The notes beneath the pieces are model-generated. The model saw only the letters and a list, made by a program, of their open reading frames with translations. It was not told the DNA's origin and did not search any database. 64,000 bases of DNA from ZC4RG30 sp963726085 (GTDB taxonomy: Bacteria > Pseudomonadota > Gammaproteobacteria > Steroidobacterales > Steroidobacteraceae). The stretch lies in assembly GCA_963726085.1 (NCBI GenBank), contig CAVSAR010000011.1, forward strand, positions 124,001 to 188,000, given 5' to 3'. Below are positions 1-9,353 of the stretch, piece after piece (position 1 is the first letter of the stretch; the number at the start of each line of letters is the position of its first letter). Made by a program: the position numbers and the translations under genes.

Positions 1-1763
1 ACCACTGCCCAGACCCGTGCGACCTCCTTGTGGCGGGACATCCGCTGGCGAATGGCTTCCACGACCTGGCGCGTATCTTCCAGGCGCGAGCCCGGTGGCA
101 AGCTGACGCTCAGGTTGACGAAGCCATTGTCCCCCGCAGGGCGCAGGCCCGTGGGCAACAAATGGGCAAGGTAGAAAGTAGCCGCCATCACCAGCGTCAC
201 CGCCAAAAGGGTCTGCCAGCGATGTCCCAGTGCCCAGGTCACCCTGCCCAGATACCAGGTCTTGAAGCGCCCCTGCTCTTCGGGCTCGTGATAGGGCCGC
301 ATGTACTTCGACGCCATCATGGGCGTCAGCATTCGCGCCACCAGTAGCGAGAACAGCACGGCGATGGTCGCCGTGAAGGCAAAGGGCTTGAAGAATTGAC
401 CGGGCACGCCGTCCATGAACGCCACCGGGACGAATACGGCGCACAGCGTGAACGTGGTGGCGACCACCGCCAGACCGATCTCGATGGCGGCGTCGGTGGC
501 CGCCTGCAAGGGCGGCTTGCCCATGCGCAAGTGGCGCACGATGTTCTCGACCTCGACGATGGCGTCGTCCACCAGCATGCCGACCACCAGCGACAGGGCC
601 AGCATGGTCAGCGTGTTCATGGAGAACCCAAAGATATGCAGTGCCCAGAAGGTCGGGATGATGGCCAGTGGCAGGGCCGCGGCGGAGATCAACGTCGCGC
701 GCACGTCGCGCAGGAACAGCCACACCACGATGATGGCCAGAATGGCGCCCTCGACCAGCATCAGCATCGAGCTCTTGTAGCTGGCGCGGATCGACTCCAC
801 TTCCGAGTAGATCTCGGTGATCTTGATTTGCGGGTACTTGACCTGCAGCGCCTTGACTGCGTCGCGCGTGCGATCGGCGACCTGCAATGCACCCTCGCCC
901 CAGGCACGCATCACCTGGAACCCGATCACCGGCTTGCCGTCGAGCAGCGCCAGCTGGCGCACTTCGGCGGCCTGGTCGCGCACCTCGGCTATCGAATCCA
1001 GGCGCACGCTGCGCCCGTCGCTCAGCGAGATGGGCAGTGCCCCGAGCTGCTGCACCGAACTGATCGTGCCCAGCGTGCGCACGCTTTGCTCCTGTGAGCC
1101 GATGCGCGTCTCCCCGCCGGGCAGCTCAACCTGGGTACGTACCAGCTGGCTCGAGACATCCCCGGCGGTGACCCCCAGCGCTCCCATGCGATCCGGATCC
1201 AGGTCCACGCGCACTTCACGCGATACACCGCCGATGCGGTTGACCTGTCCGACGCCGGGGACCGCGCTGATATCGCGCATCACGTTGAGGTCGACGAACC
1301 AAGACAGCTCGGTGTCGCTGAGGTTGTCGGAGCTGACGCCGAACGCAATGATGGCGTTGCCGGCCGTGGTGGCGCGCCCGATGTACGGCTCGGTGGCGTC
1401 GATGGGTAAATCGGGCCGGATGCGCGACACGGCGTCACGCACATCGTCCATGGCCTGCTGCAGGTCGGTCCCGAACTGGAACTGGATCACCGTCTGCGAC
1501 GATCCGGTGCTGATGTTGGAGTTGATGTGCTCGATGCCGACGATGGTCGACACGGCGTCCTCGACCTTGCGCGTGATCTCCGTTTCCATCTGCGAGGGCG
1601 GCACGCCGGCATAGCCCACCTGCACAAACACATTCGGGAAGCTGATGTCCGGCTGGTCCTGGATCTGCAGCTTGGGGAATGCCCAGACCCCGCCGATCAC
1701 CAGCGCGATGAACATCATGATGACGGGGACGGGGTTGCGGATGGACCAGGTGACGAAATTCAT
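1..1763 (-). CDS. RND multidrug efflux inner-membrane pump (AcrB/HAE-1 type), partial
   Basis: This is the N-terminal 587 residues of an RND transporter that runs off the left edge. The reading frame begins MNFVTWSIRNP at the ATG at 1763 and stays open to base 1. A first membrane helix (about residues 10-28) is followed by the periplasmic porter region, then a block of helices. The helix-4 signature LVDDAIVEVEN carries the paired aspartates that relay protons in AcrB-like pumps. Sequence such as GVPPSQMETEIT and the PDISFP start of the porter domain fit the HAE-1 branch, which exports drugs and other amphiphiles, rather than the metal branch. No adaptor or outer-membrane gene lies upstream of its start, so any partners would be to the left. 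The neighbouring RRM gene is divergent. Family assignment is firm; substrate is unknown. Confidence 0.93.
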   Translation of the reverse strand, partial: MNFVTWSIRNPVPVIMMFIALVIGGVWAFPKLQIQDQPDISFPNVFVQVGYAGVPPSQMETEITRKVEDAVSTIVGIEHINSNISTGSSQTVIQFQFGTDLQQAMDDVRDAVSRIRPDLPIDATEPYIGRATTAGNAIIAFGVSSDNLSDTELSWFVDLNVMRDISAVPGVGQVNRIGGVSREVRVDLDPDRMGALGVTAGDVSSQLVRTQVELPGGETRIGSQEQSVRTLGTISSVQQLGALPISLSDGRSVRLDSIAEVRDQAAEVRQLALLDGKPVIGFQVMRAWGEGALQVADRTRDAVKALQVKYPQIKITEIYSEVESIRASYKSSMLMLVEGAILAIIVVWLFLRDVRATLISAAALPLAIIPTFWALHIFGFSMNTLTMLALSLVVGMLVDDAIVEVENIVRHLRMGKPPLQAATDAAIEIGLAVVATTFTLCAVFVPVAFMDGVPGQFFKPFAFTATIAVLFSLLVARMLTPMMASKYMRPYHEPEEQGRFKTWYLGRVTWALGHRWQTLLAVTLVMAATFYLAHLLPTGLRPAGDNGFVNLSVSLPPGSRLEDTRQVVEAIRQRMSRHKEVARVWAV

Positions 1764-1943
1764 GGGTGAACTATAGGGAAAAACCAGCGCAAATCCAGCC
1801 GGGATGGTGTACCGTGGTCGGCCTCGCGACCCTTCTTGCTTGCCTCCCGTGGCTCCAGCGCGTTCCGCGCCCCTTCCCAGGGCCACCTGCCGGTCACTCT
1901 CTGAAGCGCCAGCGATTCGCCCTTAACTTCATGTGAGTATTAA

Positions 1944-2225
1944 ATGACCAAGTTGTTTGTCGGAAACCTGCCCTTCTCGGCCACCGAAGACGCCGTGCGC
2001 CAACTGTTCACCCAGCACGGCACCGTCGAAAAGATCGCCCTGATCATGGATCGCGAGACAGGTCGCCCGCGCGGCTTTGGCTTTGTGGAAATGTCGCAGG
2101 CCGATGCCTCGCGCGCCATCCAGAGTCTCAACGGCACCAACATGGACGGCCGCTCGATCAAGGTCAGCGAAGCCCAGGAACGCGCAGCCGGTGCTGGCGG
2201 CGGCGGCGGATCGCGCCGTTATTAA
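1944..2225 (+). CDS. small RRM-domain RNA-binding protein
   Basis: The 93-residue protein is almost entirely one RNA recognition motif. RNP2 is KLFVGNLP (residues 3-10) and RNP1 is RGFGFVEM (about 43-50). The tail is short and glycine-rich (GGGGG) and ends in SRRY. This is the layout of the small bacterial single-RRM proteins common in gammaproteobacteria and cyanobacteria, some of which are cold-induced. It probably binds single-stranded RNA in the cytoplasm; targets are unknown. Its stop codon is immediately followed by the ATG of the next gene (TAT TAA ATG), which suggests the two are cotranscribed. The upstream 180-bp gap is shared with the divergent RND gene. No strong Shine-Dalgarno is seen. 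Confidence 0.92.
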   Translation: MTKLFVGNLPFSATEDAVRQLFTQHGTVEKIALIMDRETGRPRGFGFVEMSQADASRAIQSLNGTNMDGRSIKVSEAQERAAGAGGGGGSRRY

Positions 2226-2636
2226 ATGGAAAACCTGAGTCTCGAAGTCGCTTACGGGCGCTACGGGGCGCAGATCTCCAACAAGCAGCGCAGCCTGTCG
2301 GCCATGGCTGCCGACGGCAGCTTGGTCCTGACCTGCCTCTCCGAGCGATTCAGTCGCCCGGGTGCAGGCATCCTGCGCTACAGCGGACAGCTTTCGCAGG
2401 AAGGCACCTCCACGCGGGTAGCGGAACTGGGTGCCCACGTATTGTCCGCCCGCGATTCCGGGGCCAGTGTTCGCGCGGTGGTCATCACGCCTCCTCGCGG
2501 CATCGTCCGGCGCGTCATCCATGTGCGCACGGACCTGGTCGGCAAGGTCATCGACTTCGACGGTGACTCTTTCGTTGTCGACTTCACCCGGCCCGCGCCA
2601 CCACTGGTCGAACCCAGAGCGCGACGCAAGCGCTGA
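2226..2636 (+). CDS. conserved-looking hypothetical protein following the RRM gene
   Basis: A 136-residue protein beginning MENLSLEVAYGRYG directly after the RRM stop codon. Codon third positions are strongly G/C, as in the neighbouring real genes, which favours this frame over the long antisense frame that covers it. The sequence contains a basic stretch PPRGIVRRVIHVRTD and ends in a very basic PRARRKR tail, so nucleic-acid binding is possible. I do not recognise a domain. There are no signal peptide or membrane segments. Zero spacing to the RRM gene suggests a two-gene unit. Confidence 0.62.
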   Translation: MENLSLEVAYGRYGAQISNKQRSLSAMAADGSLVLTCLSERFSRPGAGILRYSGQLSQEGTSTRVAELGAHVLSARDSGASVRAVVITPPRGIVRRVIHVRTDLVGKVIDFDGDSFVVDFTRPAPPLVEPRARRKR

Positions 2637-2966
2637 GCCGGGCGTTGGCTGCCCGCAGTGCAGCACGCAACCTTTACCGCAGCGTGAACTGCCCGATTGC
2701 CTGGCGTTTGGCGCGCTGCGCCTTGGCCTGTCACTCAGCCCCCCGCCGCCACGCCGGCCGGCAACCTGAGCTTTTCGAGTGACCAGATCGGCGCTCCTGT
2801 CCGACGCCTGATTTGGGTGTCCGAATTGAATTGAAATTCCTGGCATTTTCCGGCGCACCGACGCGACGTCCATGCGCACTGCCCAGCACGTCCTTTGAAT
2901 CTTTTTGCCCCCGTCAGCGCCGGTTCAGGTTGTGGGGTGATAATTACGCTGGCAGTGGAGGGTGTT
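2637..2966. other. intergenic region, no gene recognised
   Basis: About 330 bp between the RRM-linked hypothetical gene and the DUF6491-like gene. Several frames are open across parts of it, but none shows a domain, and codon bias is poor. The last 30 bases hold a GATAAT hexamer at 2939-2944 and the purine-rich ribosome site of the next gene. I could not find a convincing -35 element at the right distance. Confidence 0.5.
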
Positions 2967-3356
2967 ATGAATGCGCGTTGCATGACGCTGGTGGTCGCGC
3001 TTGCGGCAGGGCTGGCAGGGGCCGCGTTGGCAAAGGAAGTAGAGCCGCTTCCCTCCCCGCAGGCAGCCATCCCGTTTGTGGACCACGGATCAATCAACGA
3101 CTGGCAGGCGGATGCGAAACAGGGCCTGTGGATACAGGACGGTCACTACCGCTGGTATTACGCCAAGCTCATCGAGCCGTGCTGGGGGCTCGACTATGCC
3201 GTGACCATTGCGTTCGACACTCGCCCGGGCGGCCAGTTTGACCGATTCAGTTCGATCATCGTGCCGCATGAGTATCGCTGCCACCTGATGAGCCTCGTGC
3301 GCAGCGACCCGCCCCCAAAGAAAGTGAAGCACGCGCCAGCCAAGGCCAAGTCCTAG
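2967..3356 (+). CDS. secreted DUF6491-like protein
   Basis: A 129-residue protein. The ATG at 2967 is chosen because GTGGAGG lies just upstream (2955-2961) and because it gives a clean signal peptide (MNARCMTLVVALAAG..., cleavage near AALA-K). The frame is open further upstream but without a ribosome site. The mature part has the pattern I associate with DUF6491 proteins: an HGSINDWQ segment, then WYYAKLIEPCWGLDYA, then FDTRPGGQFDRFSSI, and a second cysteine followed by LMSLVRSDPPP. The two cysteines may form a disulphide. The tail is lysine-rich. The function of the family is unknown to me. The gene is convergent with the RND pump gene and overlaps it by 4 bp. Confidence 0.75.
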   Translation: MNARCMTLVVALAAGLAGAALAKEVEPLPSPQAAIPFVDHGSINDWQADAKQGLWIQDGHYRWYYAKLIEPCWGLDYAVTIAFDTRPGGQFDRFSSIIVPHEYRCHLMSLVRSDPPPKKVKHAPAKAKS

Positions 3357-6300
3357 ATCGGCATCCGTTCCGCAGGCAGGCGCAAGCAGAACGCAAATCT
3401 GGATGTGGCAATCCAGTGCACCATCGCCGGCAATACGACCAGGCATAGCACGGTGGAACTGGCCAGTCCCCCGAGGACGGCGATGGCCAACGGCGCCTCG
3501 ATCTCGTTGCCAGCCCTGCCAACACCCAGCGCCAGCGGCACCAGGCCCAGGGCGGTTACCAGCGCCGTCATCAGTACCGGCAGCAGGCGCTCCGCGGCGC
3601 CGCGGCTTATCAGCTCGAGGCTCCAGGCCGAACCCTCCTCTTGATCCAGCAGATGCTCATAGTGGGCCAACAGCAAGATTGCATTGCGGGCGCTGATGCC
3701 AAACACGGTCACCAGCCCGACCAGTGCACCCAGGGAGAGGGTTTGCCCGGTAATCGCCAGCGCCACGATGCCGCCAATCAGGCTGAACGGCAGATTGAGC
3801 ATAACCAGTGCCGCCAGGCCACGGCGTGCAAATGCCGCCGCCAGCAACATGAGGATCAGCGCCAAAGCCAGCAACGAATACAACATCAGGTCGCGCTGCG
3901 CGGCCTTTTGCGCCTGCGCCTCCCCGGCCATTTCCAGCCACACGGCCGGATAGCGCTTGCCCACATCGTCGACGATCGAATGCACGTCCGCCGCGACGGG
4001 CTGGATGTCGCGCGTTCCGGCATTGAATGTCACGACACCGATGCGCTGCCCCGCCTCGTGGCGGATGGCGGCGCGACCGGATGCAAGGTAGATCTGTGCG
4101 ACGTCCCCCAACCTGATGTACTGCCCGTTGGCCGTGCGCAGCGGCAGCTCGCGCACCGAGGCCATGTCGGCCAGTGCGGTATCGGGCAGGCGCGCCACCA
4201 CGTCGATCGAACGGTCGCCCTTGTAAACCTGGTTGACCACGGTACCGGCAAAGGCGGTCTGCAAGACGTCCAGTACATCCCCCGCCCGCAGTCCGTACTG
4301 TTCCAGGCGCACCGGCAGCAGGTTTACCGACAGCTGTGAGGCCACGCCGGTGTGCCCTCTTTGCACGTCCGCAATGCCCGGGACCGTGCCGATGCGGCTC
4401 GTCAATTCGGAAACCACGCGGTCGATGACATCGAGGTCGGCCCCGCGCACCTGCACGACACCCTGTGCGGTTTCGCCGGACAAAGACTCGCTGATCCGGT
4501 CGCCGAGGAATGTCAAAACGTCTGATTGCACCGCCGGATAGCGCTTGAACACCGCACGCACGGCCTCCTGGGCCATATCCTGGTCCAGGCGCTTGTCCGG
4601 CTTGAGCTCGATATGAAACTCGCTGCGCTCGGAACCCCAGGTGTCCTCGCCTTGCTCCGCGCGACCAATCTGCTGCTCCACGGTGGCAACGAATGGCAAC
4701 GCTAGCAAGTCGGCGCTGATGCGTTCGCCAAGCAATGCCATCTCCCGCAGCGACGTGCCCGGAATGCGCGAGCTGATCTGCCCCACGAAGTGTCCCTCGC
4801 GAAAGCTCGGCATGAACTGCCCGGCCAGGAAAGGCAACAGCGCAAGCACCGCGACGATGGCCGCCGCCAGCAGTCCCATGGTCAGTCGCGGCCAGGCCAT
4901 GCACTTTGCCAGCGCCCGCTGGTGCACCAGGCGCAGGCGCACGAGCCATTTGGGTTCCTGGCGCGCGCCCTCAGGATGCAGCAATAGCGCCGCCAGTGCC
5001 GGCGTCACGGTCAGAGCGACTACCAGTGACGCCACCACTGACAGGGAAAACGCCAGCGCCAATGGCATCATGAATCGGCCCTGCACCCCGGCCAGCAGGA
5101 ATACGGGCAGGAACACCAGCAGGATCACACCGGTGGCAAAGACCACCGCACTGGAGATTTCCGACGAGGCATCGCAGATGACCACCAGGCGCGGCACTGG
5201 GGCCGGTGACCGTGCATTTTCGCGCAGCCGCCGCATGATGTTCTCCAGATAGATGATTGCATCATCCACCAGCACGCCAAGCGCCACTGCGAAGCCTCCC
5301 AGCGTGAGGGTGTTGAGGGCCAGTCCAAAGCGCTCCAGCACTACCACCGCCGCCAGCAGGGACAGCGGAATCGCCAGAAACGAGATCAGTGCTGAGCGCC
5401 AGTCGCGCAGGAAGGCCAGCAACACGAACACGATGAGTACCGCCCCGATGGCCAGCGCATTGCGCAGGTTGCCAAGGGCGGTCTCGATAAAGGACGCTGG
5501 CCGATGCAGTGCGGGGAACACTTCAATGCCGCGCGCGCGCAGGCGCGGCACCGCCTCGCTCAATACCGCCTCCACGGCTCGGGTGGCCTCCAGCGTATTG
5601 GCCCCGTATTGCCCGGAAAGCGACAGCAAGACGCCGCGCTGGCCCTGGATCACGGCCTCGCCAAAGGGAGTGGCCGGACCTTCCTGCACGCGCGCAACAT
5701 CGCGGATGCGCAGGATGGACTCGCCGCGGGTGGTGATGACCGTGCTCTCAAGGGCCTGGATGGTCTCGCCGGCCACGGAAGTCGTGATCGCGATGCGCTG
5801 GGCGGGAAAATCGATCTGCCCGGCGCCACGCACGCCCACGGCGCCACGAGCCGCCGCCAGCACGTCGAACACCGACAGGTCGGCAGCTGCCATGCGGGCG
5901 GTGTCCAGCAAGATCTGCAGCTGGCGTTGCTGGCCGCCGTAGACAGTGATGCGTGCAACGCCCGGAACGGCCAGCAGTCGCGGACGCAACTCCCAATCGG
6001 CGACGTCACGCAACTGCATCGGGGACAGGGTGGTGGAGCGCAAACCGATCTTGAGCAGGTCCATGGTCGAAGATGTCAGGGGTGACATGCGCGGCGCGGC
6101 GACCCCGACTGGCAAATGGCCCGAGAGCTCGGCCAGCCGCTCGGCTACCCCCTGGCGGGTCAGGTAGATGTCCGCCGAATCCTCAAACACGATGTTCACC
6201 ACCGACAGCCCGGAGATAGATTCGGAGCTGATGCGCTGGGTCGCGGGAATGCCGCTGAGCGCGTTCTCCAGCGGCCGAGTGACCAGTGCCTCGATCTGCT

Positions 6301-6478
6301 CTGGCGCCAGTCCCGGAGCTTCGGTCTGCACCGTCACCTGAGGTGGTACGAATTCCGGCAGCACGTCAAGGCGGCCATGCAGGGCAAGGTAGCCCCCATA
6401 CAGCATCAGCACCACTGACAGCGCAGCAACAATGCCGCGGTGCTGAACTGCCAGCGCGATCAGTGAGCGCAGCTTCAT
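3353..6478 (-). CDS. RND efflux pump, CzcA/CusA-like
   Basis: A full-length RND inner-membrane transporter of 1041 residues. The N-terminus has the helix and the LDVLPEFVPPQVTVQTEAPGL-type start that is typical of the heavy-metal efflux group. This is followed by a porter domain, a helix block with LVDDAIIYLEN (proton-relay aspartates in helix 4), a second porter half and a final helix block near IGGIVALAITG and FGISARNAILL. It is the third gene of a leftward efflux operon and starts 4 bp inside the adaptor gene (ATGA overlap). Family membership is secure, but metal specificity is not. The pair of aspartates resembles HAE pumps as much as CzcA, so a biocide or other substrate remains possible. 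Confidence 0.92.
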   Translation of the reverse strand: MKLRSLIALAVQHRGIVAALSVVLMLYGGYLALHGRLDVLPEFVPPQVTVQTEAPGLAPEQIEALVTRPLENALSGIPATQRISSESISGLSVVNIVFEDSADIYLTRQGVAERLAELSGHLPVGVAAPRMSPLTSSTMDLLKIGLRSTTLSPMQLRDVADWELRPRLLAVPGVARITVYGGQQRQLQILLDTARMAAADLSVFDVLAAARGAVGVRGAGQIDFPAQRIAITTSVAGETIQALESTVITTRGESILRIRDVARVQEGPATPFGEAVIQGQRGVLLSLSGQYGANTLEATRAVEAVLSEAVPRLRARGIEVFPALHRPASFIETALGNLRNALAIGAVLIVFVLLAFLRDWRSALISFLAIPLSLLAAVVVLERFGLALNTLTLGGFAVALGVLVDDAIIYLENIMRRLRENARSPAPVPRLVVICDASSEISSAVVFATGVILLVFLPVFLLAGVQGRFMMPLALAFSLSVVASLVVALTVTPALAALLLHPEGARQEPKWLVRLRLVHQRALAKCMAWPRLTMGLLAAAIVAVLALLPFLAGQFMPSFREGHFVGQISSRIPGTSLREMALLGERISADLLALPFVATVEQQIGRAEQGEDTWGSERSEFHIELKPDKRLDQDMAQEAVRAVFKRYPAVQSDVLTFLGDRISESLSGETAQGVVQVRGADLDVIDRVVSELTSRIGTVPGIADVQRGHTGVASQLSVNLLPVRLEQYGLRAGDVLDVLQTAFAGTVVNQVYKGDRSIDVVARLPDTALADMASVRELPLRTANGQYIRLGDVAQIYLASGRAAIRHEAGQRIGVVTFNAGTRDIQPVAADVHSIVDDVGKRYPAVWLEMAGEAQAQKAAQRDLMLYSLLALALILMLLAAAFARRGLAALVMLNLPFSLIGGIVALAITGQTLSLGALVGLVTVFGISARNAILLLAHYEHLLDQEEGSAWSLELISRGAAERLLPVLMTALVTALGLVPLALGVGRAGNEIEAPLAIAVLGGLASSTVLCLVVLPAMVHWIATSRFAFCLRLPAERMPI

Positions 6479-7485
6479 TCCGCGTCCGCGACTGACCCGG
6501 CTCCGCGCTCCAGCGACAGCAGCAGGGGCGCGCCGCGCACGACGACCTGATCACCCTCCTTCACCCCGCTCGCAACCGGATAGCCGCCAGCCACACGCTC
6601 GGTGGAGTCCAGCGGCACACGCTCGTATCGACCGCCGGCGCGCGCCACGTAGCACCAGAACTGTCCGCCGTCGGCAAACGCTGCGGCCGCCGGCACCAGC
6701 GGCCGGGTCGGTCCCGTGGATCGCGTCGCAATGACGGGCAACCTCGAACCCGGTCGCAACCCCAGGTTCTCGTCAGCACTGTCCTTGACGCGAAGCAGTA
6801 CGCTGGCGCCGCCCGCGGCAACGGCCGGCGCATGTGAACGCGCAAGATAGACCAGCGGATGCGCCATCGATTCGCCGGCATTGGATCCCAGCAGCGCGTA
6901 TTCCAGCTGCTCTGCGGCCGCGGGCAAGGTGTCGGCGAATTCGGCGCGCAACATGGTCACGCGGCCGGATTCAAGGTCACGACGCAGCGCCGAATGCCCG
7001 TTATCTGGATCAATCAACTGTGAACCCCAATCGCTGCGTGCCCGGGCCTCGGCCGTGGCCACGCGCGCGCGCGCCGTGGACCACTGCGCGCTGGCCGCCT
7101 CCACTGCCTGGCGCGAGGCATTGCCGTCATCCGCATACAGCTGCTGCAGGCGGTTGTAGTTATCATGCGCGGAGGCAGCGTCCGCGCGCGCCGCCTCAAT
7201 TTCGGCCAAAACAGCCGTGAAGGCCGCGCTGTCGAGGACAGTCGCCGTGCCCTGCGTCGCCGCAGCACTGCGGGAACTGGCAACCGTTGCCAGCTCCAGG
7301 CCCAGTCGCCGCGCCATCTGCGCATCTGCCGTGACCGCCGCAAACTCACTGCCTGCGGCATCCCCCGGCGCTTGTTGCTTGGGCGTCGCTGGCACCTCTG
7401 CTGGCTGCGGCCCTCGATGGCATCCGCTGATTGCGGCGAGCACGCTTGCGACAACGGCCGGGCGCAGCCCGCTGAATTTGTTCAT
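6475..7485 (-). CDS. RND efflux periplasmic adaptor (membrane fusion) lipoprotein
   Basis: A 336-residue protein with a lipoprotein signal (LAAISGC near residue 22). The central part, about residues 90-145, is an alanine-rich helical hairpin containing DNYNRLQQLYADDGNASRQ, a common sequence in the hairpins of efflux adaptors. It is followed by beta-barrel-like sequence ending EGDQVVVRGAPLLLSLE. It lies between the outer-membrane factor and the pump, overlapping both by 4 bp. It would bridge the pump and the TolC-like channel in the periplasm. It is somewhat shorter than typical CusB/CzcB proteins, and the first lipoyl half is weakly conserved. Confidence 0.85.
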   Translation of the reverse strand: MNKFSGLRPAVVASVLAAISGCHRGPQPAEVPATPKQQAPGDAAGSEFAAVTADAQMARRLGLELATVASSRSAAATQGTATVLDSAAFTAVLAEIEAARADAASAHDNYNRLQQLYADDGNASRQAVEAASAQWSTARARVATAEARARSDWGSQLIDPDNGHSALRRDLESGRVTMLRAEFADTLPAAAEQLEYALLGSNAGESMAHPLVYLARSHAPAVAAGGASVLLRVKDSADENLGLRPGSRLPVIATRSTGPTRPLVPAAAAFADGGQFWCYVARAGGRYERVPLDSTERVAGGYPVASGVKEGDQVVVRGAPLLLSLERGAGSVADAE

Positions 7486-8918
7486 TTTCCGCTTTCCCCG
7501 TTTTCGGCGCCTTGGCCCGTCAGCAGTGATTGGGCCGCATTGCCATCGAACAGTGGCGCCACCAGCGGCACCTGTGTGGCCGCCTCAAAGGCAGCTACCG
7601 CGTCGCTCTGCACCCGTTGCGCGGCCACGATGTCCGAGCGTGCCACGACCAATGCCAGCCGGCTCAGCACCACTGCAGACTTGTCCAGTTCGCCAGCTGT
7701 CTGTCTGGCGGCATCGCGGTCCAGCAATTCCTGTGTCCGTGACACCGCCTCATTCGCCTGCGCAACCTGTGCCTCGGCGGCGACTAGTTGATCCCGGGAA
7801 CGGGCCACCCCTTCGAGCACCGCTAGCTGGAGAATCTCGACTTCTGCCAACGCCCGATTGCGATCGGCGGCTGCATGGGCAATGGCGGCATCGTTCTGCG
7901 AATAGATCGGCAATTCCCCGGCAATGGTAAACGTGATCTTGCGCAGGCCCTGGTCATAGGTATACCCAGGCCCGAGGTTCAAGTCCGGTGTGCGCTTGGC
8001 GATTTCCTTGCGCCACGCGGCATCGGCAACCCGGAACTCCGCCAGTTTTGCGCGCAGGTCCAGGCGTGAGACTACCGCCACGTTGGCGGCATCCGCCGCG
8101 CGCGCGCTGGCCTCCGCGGGCAACGCACTCAGGCACGAATCGCCCAACTTGCGGCGCTCGATCTCCGCCAGCGGCAATCCGGTAATGGCTGCAAGGTCGT
8201 GACGCGACGCCATGGCATCGGCTTCACTCTGGCGCAGCAACTGCGCAGCGTGATCGCTATCCAGCCTGGCACGCGTCGCCTCGTAATTGGACACCACACC
8301 TGCGGCCGCCTGCTTGGCCAGTCGTCCCGCCAGATCCTCGCGCAGTGACAACTCGTCCTGTGCCAGCTGGCGCCTTGCAGTCGCCAGTTCGACGTTGCAC
8401 AACGCACCACGGACCGAAGCACGCAGTGTCCAGACTGCGTTGGCGGCGTTCAGGAGGCTTGCGTCACTGGATGCAAGCGCCTGTTCAATTGCCAGTGAAC
8501 GCTTGCCGGCGGTCTGCACCGGCCAGACCAGCGAGATGGCGGCAACCCAGGGAGAGGCTCCCAGCAGCGTGTTGATTACACGCTCCGGAGACAGGGTCAG
8601 CACGGGATTGGCTCGCTGGCGCGCGACCAGCACTCCGGCGCGCCCCATCTCGATCTGGGCTCGTGCCAGTGCCAGTTGCGGATTGAATGCAAGGGCCGCC
8701 GCGAATGCTTCGGTGATCGACAACGCTGCGGGGGGTTGCTCGCCCAGGCCGCCCAACGACTGCCAGTTGGCCAGCACCAGCGGATCGCCCCAGGTGTGGT
8801 CGGTTTGCACCGCGACCGGCAATTGCAGGTTCGCCGGCGTCGGTACGGCAGTGCAGGCGAACAGCGCTGCCGAGATAGCCGCGCCCACCACCAGGCGCAC
8901 CGTTGCGAGGGTCTTCAA
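7482..8918 (-). CDS. TolC/CusC-like outer-membrane efflux lipoprotein
   Basis: The frame is open from 9263, but the N-terminal 115 codons of that frame look non-coding. A TTG at 8918 gives MKTLATVRLVVGAAISAALFAC, a textbook lipoprotein signal with a lipobox (LFAC), and leaves a 478-residue mature-length protein. The body has the repeated helical pattern of outer-membrane efflux proteins: AFAAALAFNPQLALARAQ near the start, and a second copy near the LGPGYTYDQGLRKI stretch. It is the first gene of the efflux operon and its stop overlaps the adaptor start. The ribosome site before the TTG is weak, so the exact start is inferred from the signal peptide. Confidence 0.87.
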   Translation of the reverse strand: MKTLATVRLVVGAAISAALFACTAVPTPANLQLPVAVQTDHTWGDPLVLANWQSLGGLGEQPPAALSITEAFAAALAFNPQLALARAQIEMGRAGVLVARQRANPVLTLSPERVINTLLGASPWVAAISLVWPVQTAGKRSLAIEQALASSDASLLNAANAVWTLRASVRGALCNVELATARRQLAQDELSLREDLAGRLAKQAAAGVVSNYEATRARLDSDHAAQLLRQSEADAMASRHDLAAITGLPLAEIERRKLGDSCLSALPAEASARAADAANVAVVSRLDLRAKLAEFRVADAAWRKEIAKRTPDLNLGPGYTYDQGLRKITFTIAGELPIYSQNDAAIAHAAADRNRALAEVEILQLAVLEGVARSRDQLVAAEAQVAQANEAVSRTQELLDRDAARQTAGELDKSAVVLSRLALVVARSDIVAAQRVQSDAVAAFEAATQVPLVAPLFDGNAAQSLLTGQGAENGESGK

Positions 8919-9353
8919 TGTCGCACCACAGATAAGCCCACACCCCGCAGCAATGGCCGAAACGCGGATCAGTCCCCGACTCCGATATTGAACCGGGCTC
9001 GATACACGTTGCCATGTTCCTCGTTGAGCGTCCCAACTGCAAAGGCGTTGATACCGTCTGGTGAACGGGTATTGGGTCGCGACGGAAACGGTCGGCACGC
9101 CAGGCTCTGCCCTGAATACTTCAAAGAACATGGTCAACTTTGGCATGACTTGGCTGCCTCCAGGTCCCATACGACGTTCTTGCAATAGCTGTCGCCGTCG
9201 TCGGGTCTGACGAAATTTACACCAAGGTTGCCGTTGAATATCCAGTTTCCGCAGTGCCGGCACACTGATCCGTGGCCGGCCATGGCGGCCGCCTACTGGG
9301 TTCCGATGCGCGGCCTCTTGAGCATCAGGGTAGTGATTTCTTCCTCATTCAGA
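8919..9353. other. intergenic region with a possible small or decayed minus-strand frame
   Basis: This 435-bp gap separates the efflux operon from the end of the arn operon. On the minus strand an ATG at 9283 opens a 49-codon frame (MAGHGSVCRHCGNW...) with a CxxC pair, ending at a TGA at 9134-9136. The same frame then stays open to a TGA at 8969-8971, and its last residues (GTLNEEHGNVYRARFNIGVGD) look protein-like. This could be a short gene, a nonsense-interrupted remnant or chance. I do not recognise the sequence. No clear terminator was seen after the arn operon. Confidence 0.3.

Noticed and set aside
30..1769. Several long plus-strand frames
   Set aside because: They are antisense to the RND pump gene, which has full family motifs on the minus strand. 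The plus-strand peptides are His/Gln/Arg-rich and show no domain.
1929..2879. 316-codon minus-strand frame
   Set aside because: It lies antisense to the RRM protein and its follower, which have real motifs and better codon use.
8919..9263. N-terminal extension of the TolC-like protein to 9263
   Set aside because: The 115 extra residues are Arg/Gln-rich and precede an internal lipoprotein signal, which must be at the N-terminus.
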